39,730 nt of DNA, taken from the IMG/VR virus record IMGVR_UViG_3300009009_000024, positions 1 to 39,730 of that record; one strand, given 5' to 3'. A model generated the notes under the pieces. That model searched no databases and was not told where the DNA came from. It was given only the letters and a program-made list of their open reading frames with translations. Positions within the stretch are counted from its first letter, which is position 1; the number at the start of each line of letters is the position of its first letter. Origin of the DNA: a virus. Shown here one piece after another: positions 7,348 to 15,169 of this stretch. The translations under genes were made by a program, and so were the position numbers.

Positions 7348-8373
7348 ATGATAGTCTTAGAAAATGCAGACATAATCGAAGGAGACGCCACAAGCGCAAC
7401 CGAGGTTGACTTCACAATACATGGGCTTGACAACAATGCTCTAAAGCAACTTGCGGACGGACAGCTTGCCAGCTCAAAGGGGACGATTTATACTGCTGAC
7501 TCTACAGATGTAATTACTTCAATTATTCTTGTAAATACAGGTGCTGCCCATAACCATGTTAACCTTTATCTTAAACCTTCTGCCGGAACTTCTCGCAGGC
7601 TCATCGCAAAAGACCTTCAACTTGAGTCTGGATATTCTCTACACTTTGATGGTGCAAAGGTAATGGTTCTCAATACCGCTGGGCAAATTATATACGTAGG
7701 TGCAACTGGAGCGGCAGGAACTTCTGGAACGAGCGGTAGCTCTGGTTCTTCGGGCAGTAGCGGCACTTCCGGTTCAAGCGGAACTCATGGCACATCCGGA
7801 ACATCTGGCAGCACAGGAACACATGGAACTTCTGGTTCTTCGGGCACACACGGAACAAGTGGTACCAGCGGGTCTTCTGGTACACACGGAACCTCTGGTT
7901 CAAGTGGTACCCACGGGACATCAGGCACAAGCGGCAGCGCAGGCTCATCGGGGAGTTCCGGAACCTCTGGTTCAAGGGGTACCCACGGGACAAGCGGTAG
8001 TTCGGGAAGTTCGGGCACGCACGGAACCTCTGGAACCTCTGGTAGTGGAACATCGGGCACTTCTGGAACCGGCGCTGGCGGAGGGATAGTCTGGACGCTT
8101 ATCACCGGAACATCCGGCACAGGGACAGCTAATTGTGGCTACATATGGGGTACGGGCGGGACAAACGGGACATTTGTGCTCCCCCCAACTCCAGTAACTG
8201 GTGATTACGTTTCTGTTGTTGACGGAGCAGGAAACTTCGGGACATTTAATCTTGTGATGGGAAGAGGAACTGCAAATATAATGGGACTCGGTGAGAATAT
8301 GACTGCAAACTATAATTACGCCAGAGTAGGTTTTGTATATGGCAATGCAACATGCGGCTGGAGGTTAGCATAA
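7348..8373 (+). CDS. Fibre with folded N-terminal domain, triplet array and tip domain (third of three)
   Basis: GGAGG lies just before the ATG of this 341-residue protein. Residues 1-115 form a beta domain of a type I associate with phage fibres (VDFTIHGLDNNALKQLADGQ, and later NLYLKPSAGTSRRLIAKDLQ, then YSLHFDGAKVMVL). Residues about 118-243 are GTS/GSS/GTH triplets. The last 95 residues (from about GGGIVWTLITG) resemble a recurrent fibre-tip domain with FVLPPTPVTGDYVSVVDGAG, then FNLVMGRGTANIMG. The tip domain probably gives trimerisation or receptor contact. Confidence 0.7.
   Translation: MIVLENADIIEGDATSATEVDFTIHGLDNNALKQLADGQLASSKGTIYTADSTDVITSIILVNTGAAHNHVNLYLKPSAGTSRRLIAKDLQLESGYSLHFDGAKVMVLNTAGQIIYVGATGAAGTSGTSGSSGSSGSSGTSGSSGTHGTSGTSGSTGTHGTSGSSGTHGTSGTSGSSGTHGTSGSSGTHGTSGTSGSAGSSGSSGTSGSRGTHGTSGSSGSSGTHGTSGTSGSGTSGTSGTGAGGGIVWTLITGTSGTGTANCGYIWGTGGTNGTFVLPPTPVTGDYVSVVDGAGNFGTFNLVMGRGTANIMGLGENMTANYNYARVGFVYGNATCGWRLA
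7700..8076 (+). repeat. Gly-Thr-Ser/His triplet array, fibre 3
   Basis: The array begins at GATGAAGTSG and ends at GTSGTGAGGG. It alternates GSSGTHGTSG-type units like fibre 2, so arrays 2 and 3 are more alike than either is to array 1. Codon use is mixed. One arginine-bearing triplet (GSRGTHG) breaks the pattern. Confidence 0.8.
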
Positions 8374-9416
8374 TGTCAGATATAAATCAATTTATAACAA
8401 GACAAGCGGTTAACATTGCAATGTTTTTCCCAAGTTCTACATCCCTCACTATTGCTTATACAGGGAAATATCGAATAACAGCATTAGGAGCAGGGGCTTC
8501 TGGCGCGGCTATTTTTACTACTACCACTGGTGGAGCTGCTTCTGGTGGTGGCGGTGGCGCTTTCTGTGAAAAAGAAATTATTTTAATTGCAGGTGATGTG
8601 CTTACAATCGTAACGGGAGCAAGGGGTGATAGCGTCGCTTCAACTTCTTCTGGTACAGGATTTGATGGGGAGGATGGAGGGACAACTACCGTAGTGTGCG
8701 CAGCCAGAGGTTTAAGTTTATCGGCAGGCGGTGGAGTGAAGGGAACTTTTACCGTTACTAATGATGTTACTGAAGCTGGCGGTGCAGGCGGCACAGCTTC
8801 AGGCGGAGATATAAATTCTACAGGCGGTGCAGGGGGTGCGGCAAAGCACTTAACGAATGGGGCCGAGGCTGGTGGTGGCGGTGCTTCCGGTAGTGTTTAT
8901 GGCACAGGCGGCGCAGGTGGTTCTGCAATATCAGCTGGAGCTGCTTGTGACTTAGCAGGCGGTGGTGGTGGCATAGGCGGAGCTGGTGGAAACGTAACCT
9001 CAGCAGCAAGTGGAGCGGGAGGCGGTTCTGGCGGAGCAGCAGATGGAGTAACTGCGGGGATAGGGAGAATTGGTACCGTGGCTTCTAATGCAGGAGCGAT
9101 TTATCTTAATGCAGAAAGTAAAACATCTACAGCTACTCTTGCCTGTTTTGAATCATTTATTGATCCTTTTAGAGCATTAACGGCTGGAGGCTCTGCCAGT
9201 AGTTATGGAGGCCCCGGTAGCGGTGGTGCAGGTAATAATGCAGGGTCGGGGTTCGCTGGTGGGATTTGTGGTGGCAGTGGAGGAACGGCAACAAGTGGGT
9301 ATGGTAATAATAACGCCCATCTGGGGGGTGGTTCTGGCGGAGCAGCATCAAAATCAATATCAGCAACATCAGGTAATGCAGGTAATGGGTTGGTAGTAGT
9401 AGAAAGGATTGGGTGA
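8373..9416 (+). CDS. Glycine-rich adhesin-like tail protein
   Basis: The ATG at 8373 overlaps the preceding stop (TAATG) and is preferred over one 21 bases upstream. The 347-residue product starts with a fibre-attachment-like segment (MSDINQFITRQAVNIAMFF). It continues as a glycine-rich beta domain with many runs such as GGAGGTASGG, AGGGGGIGGAGG and GGGSGGAA. This resembles the glycine-rich domains of phage tail adhesins, where poly-glycine II-like sandwiches present variable loops. Residues about 240-290 form a non-repetitive insert. It ends NAGNGLVVVERIG, the usual end of such domains. Confidence 0.6.
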   Translation: MSDINQFITRQAVNIAMFFPSSTSLTIAYTGKYRITALGAGASGAAIFTTTTGGAASGGGGGAFCEKEIILIAGDVLTIVTGARGDSVASTSSGTGFDGEDGGTTTVVCAARGLSLSAGGGVKGTFTVTNDVTEAGGAGGTASGGDINSTGGAGGAAKHLTNGAEAGGGGASGSVYGTGGAGGSAISAGAACDLAGGGGGIGGAGGNVTSAASGAGGGSGGAADGVTAGIGRIGTVASNAGAIYLNAESKTSTATLACFESFIDPFRALTAGGSASSYGGPGSGGAGNNAGSGFAGGICGGSGGTATSGYGNNNAHLGGGSGGAASKSISATSGNAGNGLVVVERIG

Positions 9417-9418
9417 TT

Positions 9419-9625
9419 ATGATATACGAAATATTAAATGATAAAAATGAAGTAATTAATAGAATTGTTGCTGATGAATCTTTTGTAGAAAAAGAATACC
9501 CAAAAAAATATAGGTTGGTAGAAGAACAACCTGAGATTACTCAGACTGTTAAACCAGAAACTTTAGAAGATAAAATTGAGGCCTTAACAAAAAAAGTTGA
9601 CGCTTTAATTGAAGGATTAAAATGA
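9419..9625 (+). CDS. Small coiled-coil tail-associated protein
   Basis: ATG 9419 is preferred because AAAGGA lies about ten bases upstream; GTG 9413, overlapping the preceding stop, is the alternative. The 68 residues read MIYEILNDKNEVINRIVADE and end with a predicted coiled coil (LEDKIEALTKKVDALIEGLK). Small proteins of this form commonly follow fibre genes in phages and are thought to help fibre assembly. It overlaps the next gene by ATGA. Confidence 0.5.
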   Translation: MIYEILNDKNEVINRIVADESFVEKEYPKKYRLVEEQPEITQTVKPETLEDKIEALTKKVDALIEGLK

Positions 9626-10563
9626 AAGAGCATATAATTTCGTATTTATTGAAAAACGATAAGTGGTGGAGCAGTCTGAACATCACAAATCATTCGTTTT
9701 ATCCGACATCCGTGCTGATTGAGTACTATTCGAGTACGGGGTCTTTGGTTAAAACGGAAGAGATATCTCTTGCTGCAAAATGCCAAAATGCGTTTTTGCT
9801 GACAACTCCTCCGCTCGGATGGGCAAGGGCTCTGTCCGGCGACAATGTAACTATCATGGAATTCTTTGGCAGTGGTTACGGTGTAAGCGACCCATTTCAA
9901 TCGGTAGTAATTCAACCACGGGATGTGATCGTGAAAAACATCACATACCCTTGCACTATAAAAACAGCCATCCGGAACACTTCATTTACAGAGGACATGT
10001 GCAACTGCAAATATTTTAACAAGGAATTCAGCGACATCATTGAGCATATCGGCAGAGCCGTGTTCTGCAGATATTCGATAAGGGCGGCAAAAAAACTGGA
10101 AGTAATTGATGGGAGTCCGCAGTCTGATTCAGATTGCCCGGAGCATCCGGCGGGGTCTCACCGTTTCGGCGATGCCGCTGATTTCCATTACTTTACACAT
10201 GGCGCAACGAACCATACTCAGCGTGGCACGCCGCTGATACCGATCTGGACAAATGGCTTGCTAAACAGTAATTTCGATAAAGAAAGGAACGCTGATTTTC
10301 TTCTGATGCTTTGCCGGATATTCCCGGTGGCTCACATTGCAATTGACCAGAGGATAAAAGATTCTCTGGCAATTCAGGCGTGGGGGATGTACGGGGAATC
10401 GGCTCGGCAGATAATTCTTGCAAGGGTACAGGGTGACGCGCCGGAGCTATATAATCATCACTTGCACATGCACGTAAATTATACGGGAGACTCCGGAGGC
10501 GTTCCGGGGTACGGCTATATTAACTGGGAGTCCTCTGATATGGACGTTAAGAAAGGAATCTGA
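9622..10563 (+). CDS. Endolysin-like zinc peptidase, M15/M74 type
   Basis: This 313-residue protein has two parts. Residues 1-110 form a beta domain (WWSSLNITNHSFYPTSVLIE, and later VTIMEFFGSG). Residues about 130-300 carry a zinc-peptidase pattern: SHRFGDAADF, with H180-xx-G-x-A-x-D187 as in M15 D-Ala-D-Ala peptidases, and HHLHMHV with H282-x-H284 as the second metal site. Cleavage of peptidoglycan cross-links is the expected role, either in lysis or in cell entry. No signal peptide is seen, so it would need a holin or be a virion enzyme. It is the first of three peptidase genes in a row. Confidence 0.6.
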   Translation: MKEHIISYLLKNDKWWSSLNITNHSFYPTSVLIEYYSSTGSLVKTEEISLAAKCQNAFLLTTPPLGWARALSGDNVTIMEFFGSGYGVSDPFQSVVIQPRDVIVKNITYPCTIKTAIRNTSFTEDMCNCKYFNKEFSDIIEHIGRAVFCRYSIRAAKKLEVIDGSPQSDSDCPEHPAGSHRFGDAADFHYFTHGATNHTQRGTPLIPIWTNGLLNSNFDKERNADFLLMLCRIFPVAHIAIDQRIKDSLAIQAWGMYGESARQIILARVQGDAPELYNHHLHMHVNYTGDSGGVPGYGYINWESSDMDVKKGI

Positions 10564-10565
10564 AA

Positions 10566-10847
10566 ATGAAATGGGATGGAACTGAGCGGAGAGAGAATAA
10601 GTTAAGCACCTACGATATTGAAGCGATTACGGCAGGAGTTTCAGAGGCAATTACAAATCACATTTGCAGATTTCCGAATGTATCAGCAAAAGAGATGGAA
10701 GAGGCTATACCGTTCATACTTTCATTCAAAGGTGTGGTTGAAAAAACAGGGTGGATTGTATGGAAAATCATTATTGGCGGGGTAGCTCTCGCATTGATGG
10801 GCTGGACGTTTTTAGGTTTTGTCACAAAAATTAGGGGGAAGGGATGA
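10566..10847 (+). CDS. Holin-like one-membrane-segment protein
   Basis: This 93-residue protein begins MKWDGTERREN, a charged start I associate with phage lysis-module proteins. It has an amphipathic helical middle and one membrane segment near residues 64-86 (WIVWKIIIGGVALALMGWTF), then a basic end (TKIRGKG). The topology and location between peptidoglycan hydrolases suit a class III-type or signal-arrest-like holin. It overlaps the next gene by four bases. Function is inferred from context. Confidence 0.5.
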   Translation: MKWDGTERRENKLSTYDIEAITAGVSEAITNHICRFPNVSAKEMEEAIPFILSFKGVVEKTGWIVWKIIIGGVALALMGWTFLGFVTKIRGKG

Positions 10848-11284
10848 TCATCTATAATCCTACTGGACTTGGTATCCGCTCTGATCCTGCCGGTGACGGA
10901 CATTTCGGAGCTTCAAGGGGCAATCGCAAGCATGAAGGGCTGGACTTTCTGGTCGCGCCGGGGCAGATCGTAAAAGCTGTGATTGCAGGTAAACTTGTCA
11001 GGGCATATCCATATGTCGATGATGTTATATTCGCTGGTTGCCGACTATGGGGCAAGGACTTCATGGCAAAGATGTTCTATTTCATACCACACGAAAAGCT
11101 GATTCATGAAGACGTTCTGGCAGGAGAAGAAATCGGTATAGCACAGGATATATCAGCAAAGTACGGGGGCGGGATGAAGGCGCACATTCATGTTGGTTTG
11201 TACTCGTTGAATCCAACAAAGCTGGTCAACCCGGAGGACTATCTGGACACGGAAGAAAATCGATTGAAGAACGGTGGGTACTGA
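10844..11284 (+). CDS. M23/LytM-type metallopeptidase
   Basis: This 146-residue single-domain protein carries the M23 zinc motifs: H30-xxx-D34 in RKHEGLDF, and H114-x-H116 in KAHIHVGLY. A glycine-rich strand (VAPGQIVKAVIAGKLVRA) and a late strand typical of the fold are present. M23 enzymes cut peptide cross-bridges of peptidoglycan. It has no signal peptide. It follows the holin-like gene and precedes a cysteine-peptidase-like gene, so a lytic or virion-entry role is likely. The length is short for M23 proteins, with no separate binding domain. Confidence 0.75.
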   Translation: MIIYNPTGLGIRSDPAGDGHFGASRGNRKHEGLDFLVAPGQIVKAVIAGKLVRAYPYVDDVIFAGCRLWGKDFMAKMFYFIPHEKLIHEDVLAGEEIGIAQDISAKYGGGMKAHIHVGLYSLNPTKLVNPEDYLDTEENRLKNGGY

Positions 11285-11285
11285 T

Positions 11286-11825
11286 ATGAGCACAGGAATA
11301 TTCAATAATATGAAGTCTGGGAAACTCGACAGATACAATGAATTAAAAGACCAGTTTAAAACAGGGGATATTCTCCAATGGTCTTCTGATTCCATGATAG
11401 GTTCGGCTATCCGCTGGCGCACCAAGTCGGACGTGAATCATTCTTCGATGGTAATCCGTATGTCAGAATGGGAAGGACTGGAACGCCGAAGGTTCCATAC
11501 GGAAGCGATGGGGAGAGGCGTGTATCCTAATCTGCTTTCAAACAGGCTCAAAGACTATAAAGGCAAGATGTGGTGGATGCCCCTGAAAGATTCATGGGAT
11601 GATAAAAGACAGCTTGTCGGGGAGCGACTGACTGAATGCTGGGGTAAAGAATACGATATGAAATCTTTGTTCTGGCAAGCAATCGGCAAGGTAAGCATAG
11701 ACGCTCAGCAGTTGTTCTGCTCCGAAGTTGTTGACTACGCTTTAGGATTCACAGGGCAGGCTCATAATCCCGGCGAACTGGAAACTTTAGGGATACATAA
11801 GCACAGGATTTTAATTTATGGATAA
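11286..11825 (+). CDS. Permuted NlpC/P60 (YiiX-like) hydrolase
   Basis: ATG 11286 directly follows the preceding stop; GTG 11274 is an in-frame alternative. The 179 residues match circularly permuted NlpC/P60 proteins: TGDILQWSS near residue 26, a conserved His in NHSSMVI (H52), KEYDMKSLF, and the nucleophile-like Cys in LFCSEVVDYAL (C145). Members act as peptidoglycan or amide hydrolases. It is the third cell-wall-type enzyme in the lysis module. A virion or bacteriolytic role is inferred. Confidence 0.65.
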   Translation: MSTGIFNNMKSGKLDRYNELKDQFKTGDILQWSSDSMIGSAIRWRTKSDVNHSSMVIRMSEWEGLERRRFHTEAMGRGVYPNLLSNRLKDYKGKMWWMPLKDSWDDKRQLVGERLTECWGKEYDMKSLFWQAIGKVSIDAQQLFCSEVVDYALGFTGQAHNPGELETLGIHKHRILIYG

Positions 11826-11971
11826 AATTAAAACAAAAGAAATCCGCAATAGCGGTAACGATAGCCTCCCGGACAGGGTTCATTACCCTTGTCGGAATCA
11901 TGCCCTCAGATGACGCGTCCGGGAGGTTTCACAAAAAACATGAGGGAGTCCTTACGAGGGCGAGGAGGATT
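11826..11971 (+). other. Gap before glycosyltransferase with in-frame open extension
   Basis: A 31-residue frame starts at ATG 11818 and ends at 11913. In another frame, the one used by the glycosyltransferase, the DNA is open from 11801. It reads protein-like text (KKSAIAVTIASRTGFITLVG, then MPSDDASGRFHKKHEGV) that joins the glycosyltransferase. The only ATG in that stretch is 11900, with no good ribosome binding site. A one-base indel in the A-run near 11824-11827 would link ATG 11818 to this frame. Confidence 0.4.
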
Positions 11972-14872
11972 ATGATTAAAAAAGTTGTATTTCATGGCAA
12001 TTTAAACGAACGAACGGGATACGGCATCCATGCGTCGAGGTTCACCGAACAGCTATCTAAATTGGTTCAGGTTAACTTTGAGGGCGATGGAGACGCCCAT
12101 ATCTCTCTGTATGACACAGTAACTGCATCTCAGGTAACAGAGAGGCACCCCTATCCGTCCATCCTTTATAACGTGTGGGAAAGCACGGAGCAGCCTTTGG
12201 CGTTCATCGACAAACTGAAGCTGTATGACCAGATGTGGGTTGCGTCGGAATGGCAGAGAGCTGCTTCTATCGCTCAGGGCATACCGGAGGAATACGTCAA
12301 GGTCGTCCCAGAGGGTGTAGACCCGGAGGTTTATAAACCCGGCGATACTGTTAAATCAGAAACATTCAACTTCGTTCACGTTGGCCAATTTCAGCCGCGT
12401 AAATCAACCCGTGAAATCTGCGAGGCATTTTTAAAAGCTTTTCCGGACAATGCCAATGTCCGGCTCCATCTCTCAGCAGACACGCTGTTTCCCTCCGACT
12501 CGTTCACTTCAACCGAAGAACGACTCCAAGCCTACGGTCTCGCAGATTCACGCATTATACCGGTGCATTTCGAGGAGAGAGCAGATTACATTAAAAGATT
12601 ACAATCTGCAAACTGTTTCGTATCATGCGCGCGCGCTGAAGGATGGGGACTGCCCATAATTGAAGCAATGGCTTGCGGTATTCCAACGATAGTGTGTGAT
12701 TATTCAGGTTCTACCGAGTATGCGTATGATGCGATCAAAGTCCCGGTCAAGGAGATGGTTAAGCCTTTTGGAATATATGGTAATTGGGAGGTGCCCGGTC
12801 AATGGGCTGAGCCTGATTTTGAAGTGCTTGTTGGCCAAATGAGGGATGTCTATGAAAACTACACAGTCCATAAGGACAAAGCTCTTAAGACTTCCGAGAT
12901 GATTCGGACGAAGTTCTCATGGGAAGCCGCGGCAAAGAAAGCGTATTCGATTATACAGGAATTCAATAAAGAAGTTCCTATTGATGCAGAAAAGGCTATC
13001 CGTATCGACGCTCGCAAGAAAGGCTATGAGATAACAGCAATGCACAAAAGAAAGGCCATCTTCTTTGTAGATTGCTGGCCGTCTTCGCAGCCGAAAATGG
13101 ATACCTTGACTGAGTCCATAAAACAGATTCAGGGGTTCGGCTATCCGGTGCTTGTGTCGTCCCATTATCCTCTGCCCGCTACGATAACTGAACTATGCGA
13201 CTTCTATATATACGAGAAGCAAGACATCATGTCGGGTGACGACAAGCCTGTTTATTGGCGCACAGGACAGGATGGCAAGATAGAACAGAAACAGTGCGGG
13301 CTTGAGTATCAGGGCGTAGCCGCTTTAAATTGTGCTCGTAACGCCATTGATTTCTGCCGGGGTAAGTACGACTGGATATATATGATGAGCGCTGACATGG
13401 AGGTTGACCTTGAGGACTGGCTTTCAAAGGTACACGCTTCTGACAAACCTCTTGCGTTCATGCCCTATGAGGGAATTAAGAACGGATTCGGCGGTGGGCT
13501 CTGGGCGGGTACGGCAGAAATGGCCGACAAGGTGTTCCCTTATCTGACCTCTTGGAAGCAGTATGCTGATATGTTCCCGGACGTGAGGTTCGTAGCCGAA
13601 CGATGGCTCTATAATTACATTGCGACAAAGACCGATATCGATTCTACGGTAGAATGGATTGAGTGCGAAACCACAAACCGGTTTGATAATGTAGACAGGG
13701 ATGTCTGGAAGGACGATGTTTTCCAATGTCATTTCGTTGACGGCCCCTATCTTAACATAGCCGGTCTATCCAACCGGGAATACGATATCTCATTCACCAC
13801 TCCTGATGCCAGAGACAATTATTCGTTGAAACAGAAAGTATCGATGTGGAGCAAGCCGAACATCAAGTATTACAAGGATTGGACGATAACAGCCAAACTG
13901 GATGGGGAGATAAAATTCCAGCACCATATCGATCTCAAAGACAAGAGGGTGATGATTCAGATGGGCTCTAAGGCGCTTGGAGACACTCTGGCATGGATTC
14001 CCTATGTCGATGAGTTCAGGAAGAAACACGGATGTCATGTCATCTGCTCAAGCTGGTGGAAAGACATCTTCGACTATCCGGAGATAGAGTTCGTTAACCC
14101 CGGAACCGGAGTCGAGAATATCTACGCCACTTATTCGGTCGGATGTTTCGATGGCCAGAAAGAGTTAAACCCTGTGGACTGGAGACTGACTACGCTCCAG
14201 AAAGTGTCATCTGACATCCTCGGTCTTGAATATGAGCCTATCAGGTGTAAACTGAAAGGGGCTGACAAGAAAAGCAACGGCGTTGCGCCTTATATCTGTT
14301 TCTCGGAATTCTCAACGATGCAGAACAAAATGTGGAACAGACCCGGAGCATGGCAGAAGACAATAGACCATCTGAAATCAATCGGATACAACTGTGTGTC
14401 TATCAGCGCTGAGAACACAACTCTCGAAGGGGTTATCAAGCATAACGGTCAGCCCATCGAGCAAACCATAGCGGATATCAACGGAGCACAGTTCTATGTC
14501 GGGCTCAATCACGGCCCAGCTTGGATAGCATATTCTCTTGGAATTCCCTGCATCATGATTACGGGTGTTAGCGAGCCGTGGAATGACTTCCCGAATCCCC
14601 ATCGGATTGCGATAGATGTCTGTCGTCCGGGGTGCTTTAACGACCCGTCGCTCCCGATTCAACGAGGGTGGCATTGGTGCCCGCGAGAGAAGGATTATGC
14701 CTGCACGAGAGAGATAACTGAAGAGATGGTGCGCGAACAGATTGCCAAAATACGAGGCGAATTTACTGTCGGGGAAAGGAAGATCGAAAAAAGCGATGTC
14801 GGAGGATACACAGGAGCTCTGAACCGTGGAATGTCCGCAGGAGGAGTCAGTTACGCACAACAAGCCAGATAG
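11972..14872 (+). CDS. Three-part glycosyltransferase with autotransporter O-heptosyltransferase-like C-terminus
   Basis: ATG 11972 follows GAGGAGG, though the spacing is short; ATG 11900 would add 24 residues. The product has 966 residues. Residues 1-340 are a GT-B group 1 (GT4) enzyme (HVGQFQPRKSTREICEAFLK; CARAEGWGLPIIEAMACGIP). Residues about 350-620 look GT-A-like, with YDWIYMMSADMEVD as a DxD-type site. From about 640 it resembles the O-heptosyltransferase family of autotransporters (TibC/Aah, TIGR04414): QMGSKALGDTLAWIPYVDEF and SSDILGLEYEPIRCKL. It keeps C884-x3-C888-x14-C903-x7-C911, like the TibC metal site. It lies inside the virion operon. A protein O-glycosylation role is inferred. 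Confidence 0.75.
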   Translation: MIKKVVFHGNLNERTGYGIHASRFTEQLSKLVQVNFEGDGDAHISLYDTVTASQVTERHPYPSILYNVWESTEQPLAFIDKLKLYDQMWVASEWQRAASIAQGIPEEYVKVVPEGVDPEVYKPGDTVKSETFNFVHVGQFQPRKSTREICEAFLKAFPDNANVRLHLSADTLFPSDSFTSTEERLQAYGLADSRIIPVHFEERADYIKRLQSANCFVSCARAEGWGLPIIEAMACGIPTIVCDYSGSTEYAYDAIKVPVKEMVKPFGIYGNWEVPGQWAEPDFEVLVGQMRDVYENYTVHKDKALKTSEMIRTKFSWEAAAKKAYSIIQEFNKEVPIDAEKAIRIDARKKGYEITAMHKRKAIFFVDCWPSSQPKMDTLTESIKQIQGFGYPVLVSSHYPLPATITELCDFYIYEKQDIMSGDDKPVYWRTGQDGKIEQKQCGLEYQGVAALNCARNAIDFCRGKYDWIYMMSADMEVDLEDWLSKVHASDKPLAFMPYEGIKNGFGGGLWAGTAEMADKVFPYLTSWKQYADMFPDVRFVAERWLYNYIATKTDIDSTVEWIECETTNRFDNVDRDVWKDDVFQCHFVDGPYLNIAGLSNREYDISFTTPDARDNYSLKQKVSMWSKPNIKYYKDWTITAKLDGEIKFQHHIDLKDKRVMIQMGSKALGDTLAWIPYVDEFRKKHGCHVICSSWWKDIFDYPEIEFVNPGTGVENIYATYSVGCFDGQKELNPVDWRLTTLQKVSSDILGLEYEPIRCKLKGADKKSNGVAPYICFSEFSTMQNKMWNRPGAWQKTIDHLKSIGYNCVSISAENTTLEGVIKHNGQPIEQTIADINGAQFYVGLNHGPAWIAYSLGIPCIMITGVSEPWNDFPNPHRIAIDVCRPGCFNDPSLPIQRGWHWCPREKDYACTREITEEMVREQIAKIRGEFTVGERKIEKSDVGGYTGALNRGMSAGGVSYAQQAR

Positions 14873-14881
14873 GAGAGAGAC

Positions 14882-15169
14882 ATGGGAATGCTAAAAAAAG
14901 TAGGGAATACGGCTATGGATGTGGCAAGGAAGACAGGAAGGGCCATTGAGTCTGGGGCTGACGCCGCTATAGGACTCGGAATGAAATTATTGCCGGAAGA
15001 AACAGGGAATACGCCAGCCCCGCCTAAGCTTGGCATCGGGGACGAGACGAAGAGGAAGATGGGCGCTGTGAAAAAAAGAAACAGAAATCTTGCTGAAGCA
15101 GCAGACTATCCGCCAATGTCGCAAGGCCAACAACTTGCAACATTGGATGAACCAAAAAGGAAGAAATAA
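14882..15169 (+). CDS. Small basic protein of unknown function
   Basis: This 95-residue protein begins with an amphipathic Ala/Gly-rich helix (MGMLKKVGNTAMDVARKTGR). A Pro-rich linker follows, then a basic region (KRKMGAVKKRNRNLAEAA). It ends EPKRKK. The mix of a membrane-active-looking helix and basic tail resembles small internal virion proteins. It overlaps the next gene by one base (TAATG), so the two are coupled. No family is recognised. Confidence 0.45.
   Translation: MGMLKKVGNTAMDVARKTGRAIESGADAAIGLGMKLLPEETGNTPAPPKLGIGDETKRKMGAVKKRNRNLAEAADYPPMSQGQQLATLDEPKRKK

Noticed and set aside
7348-9416. Diversity-generating retroelement target in the fibre tips
   Set aside because: No reverse transcriptase gene and no template/variable repeat pair was seen in the window.
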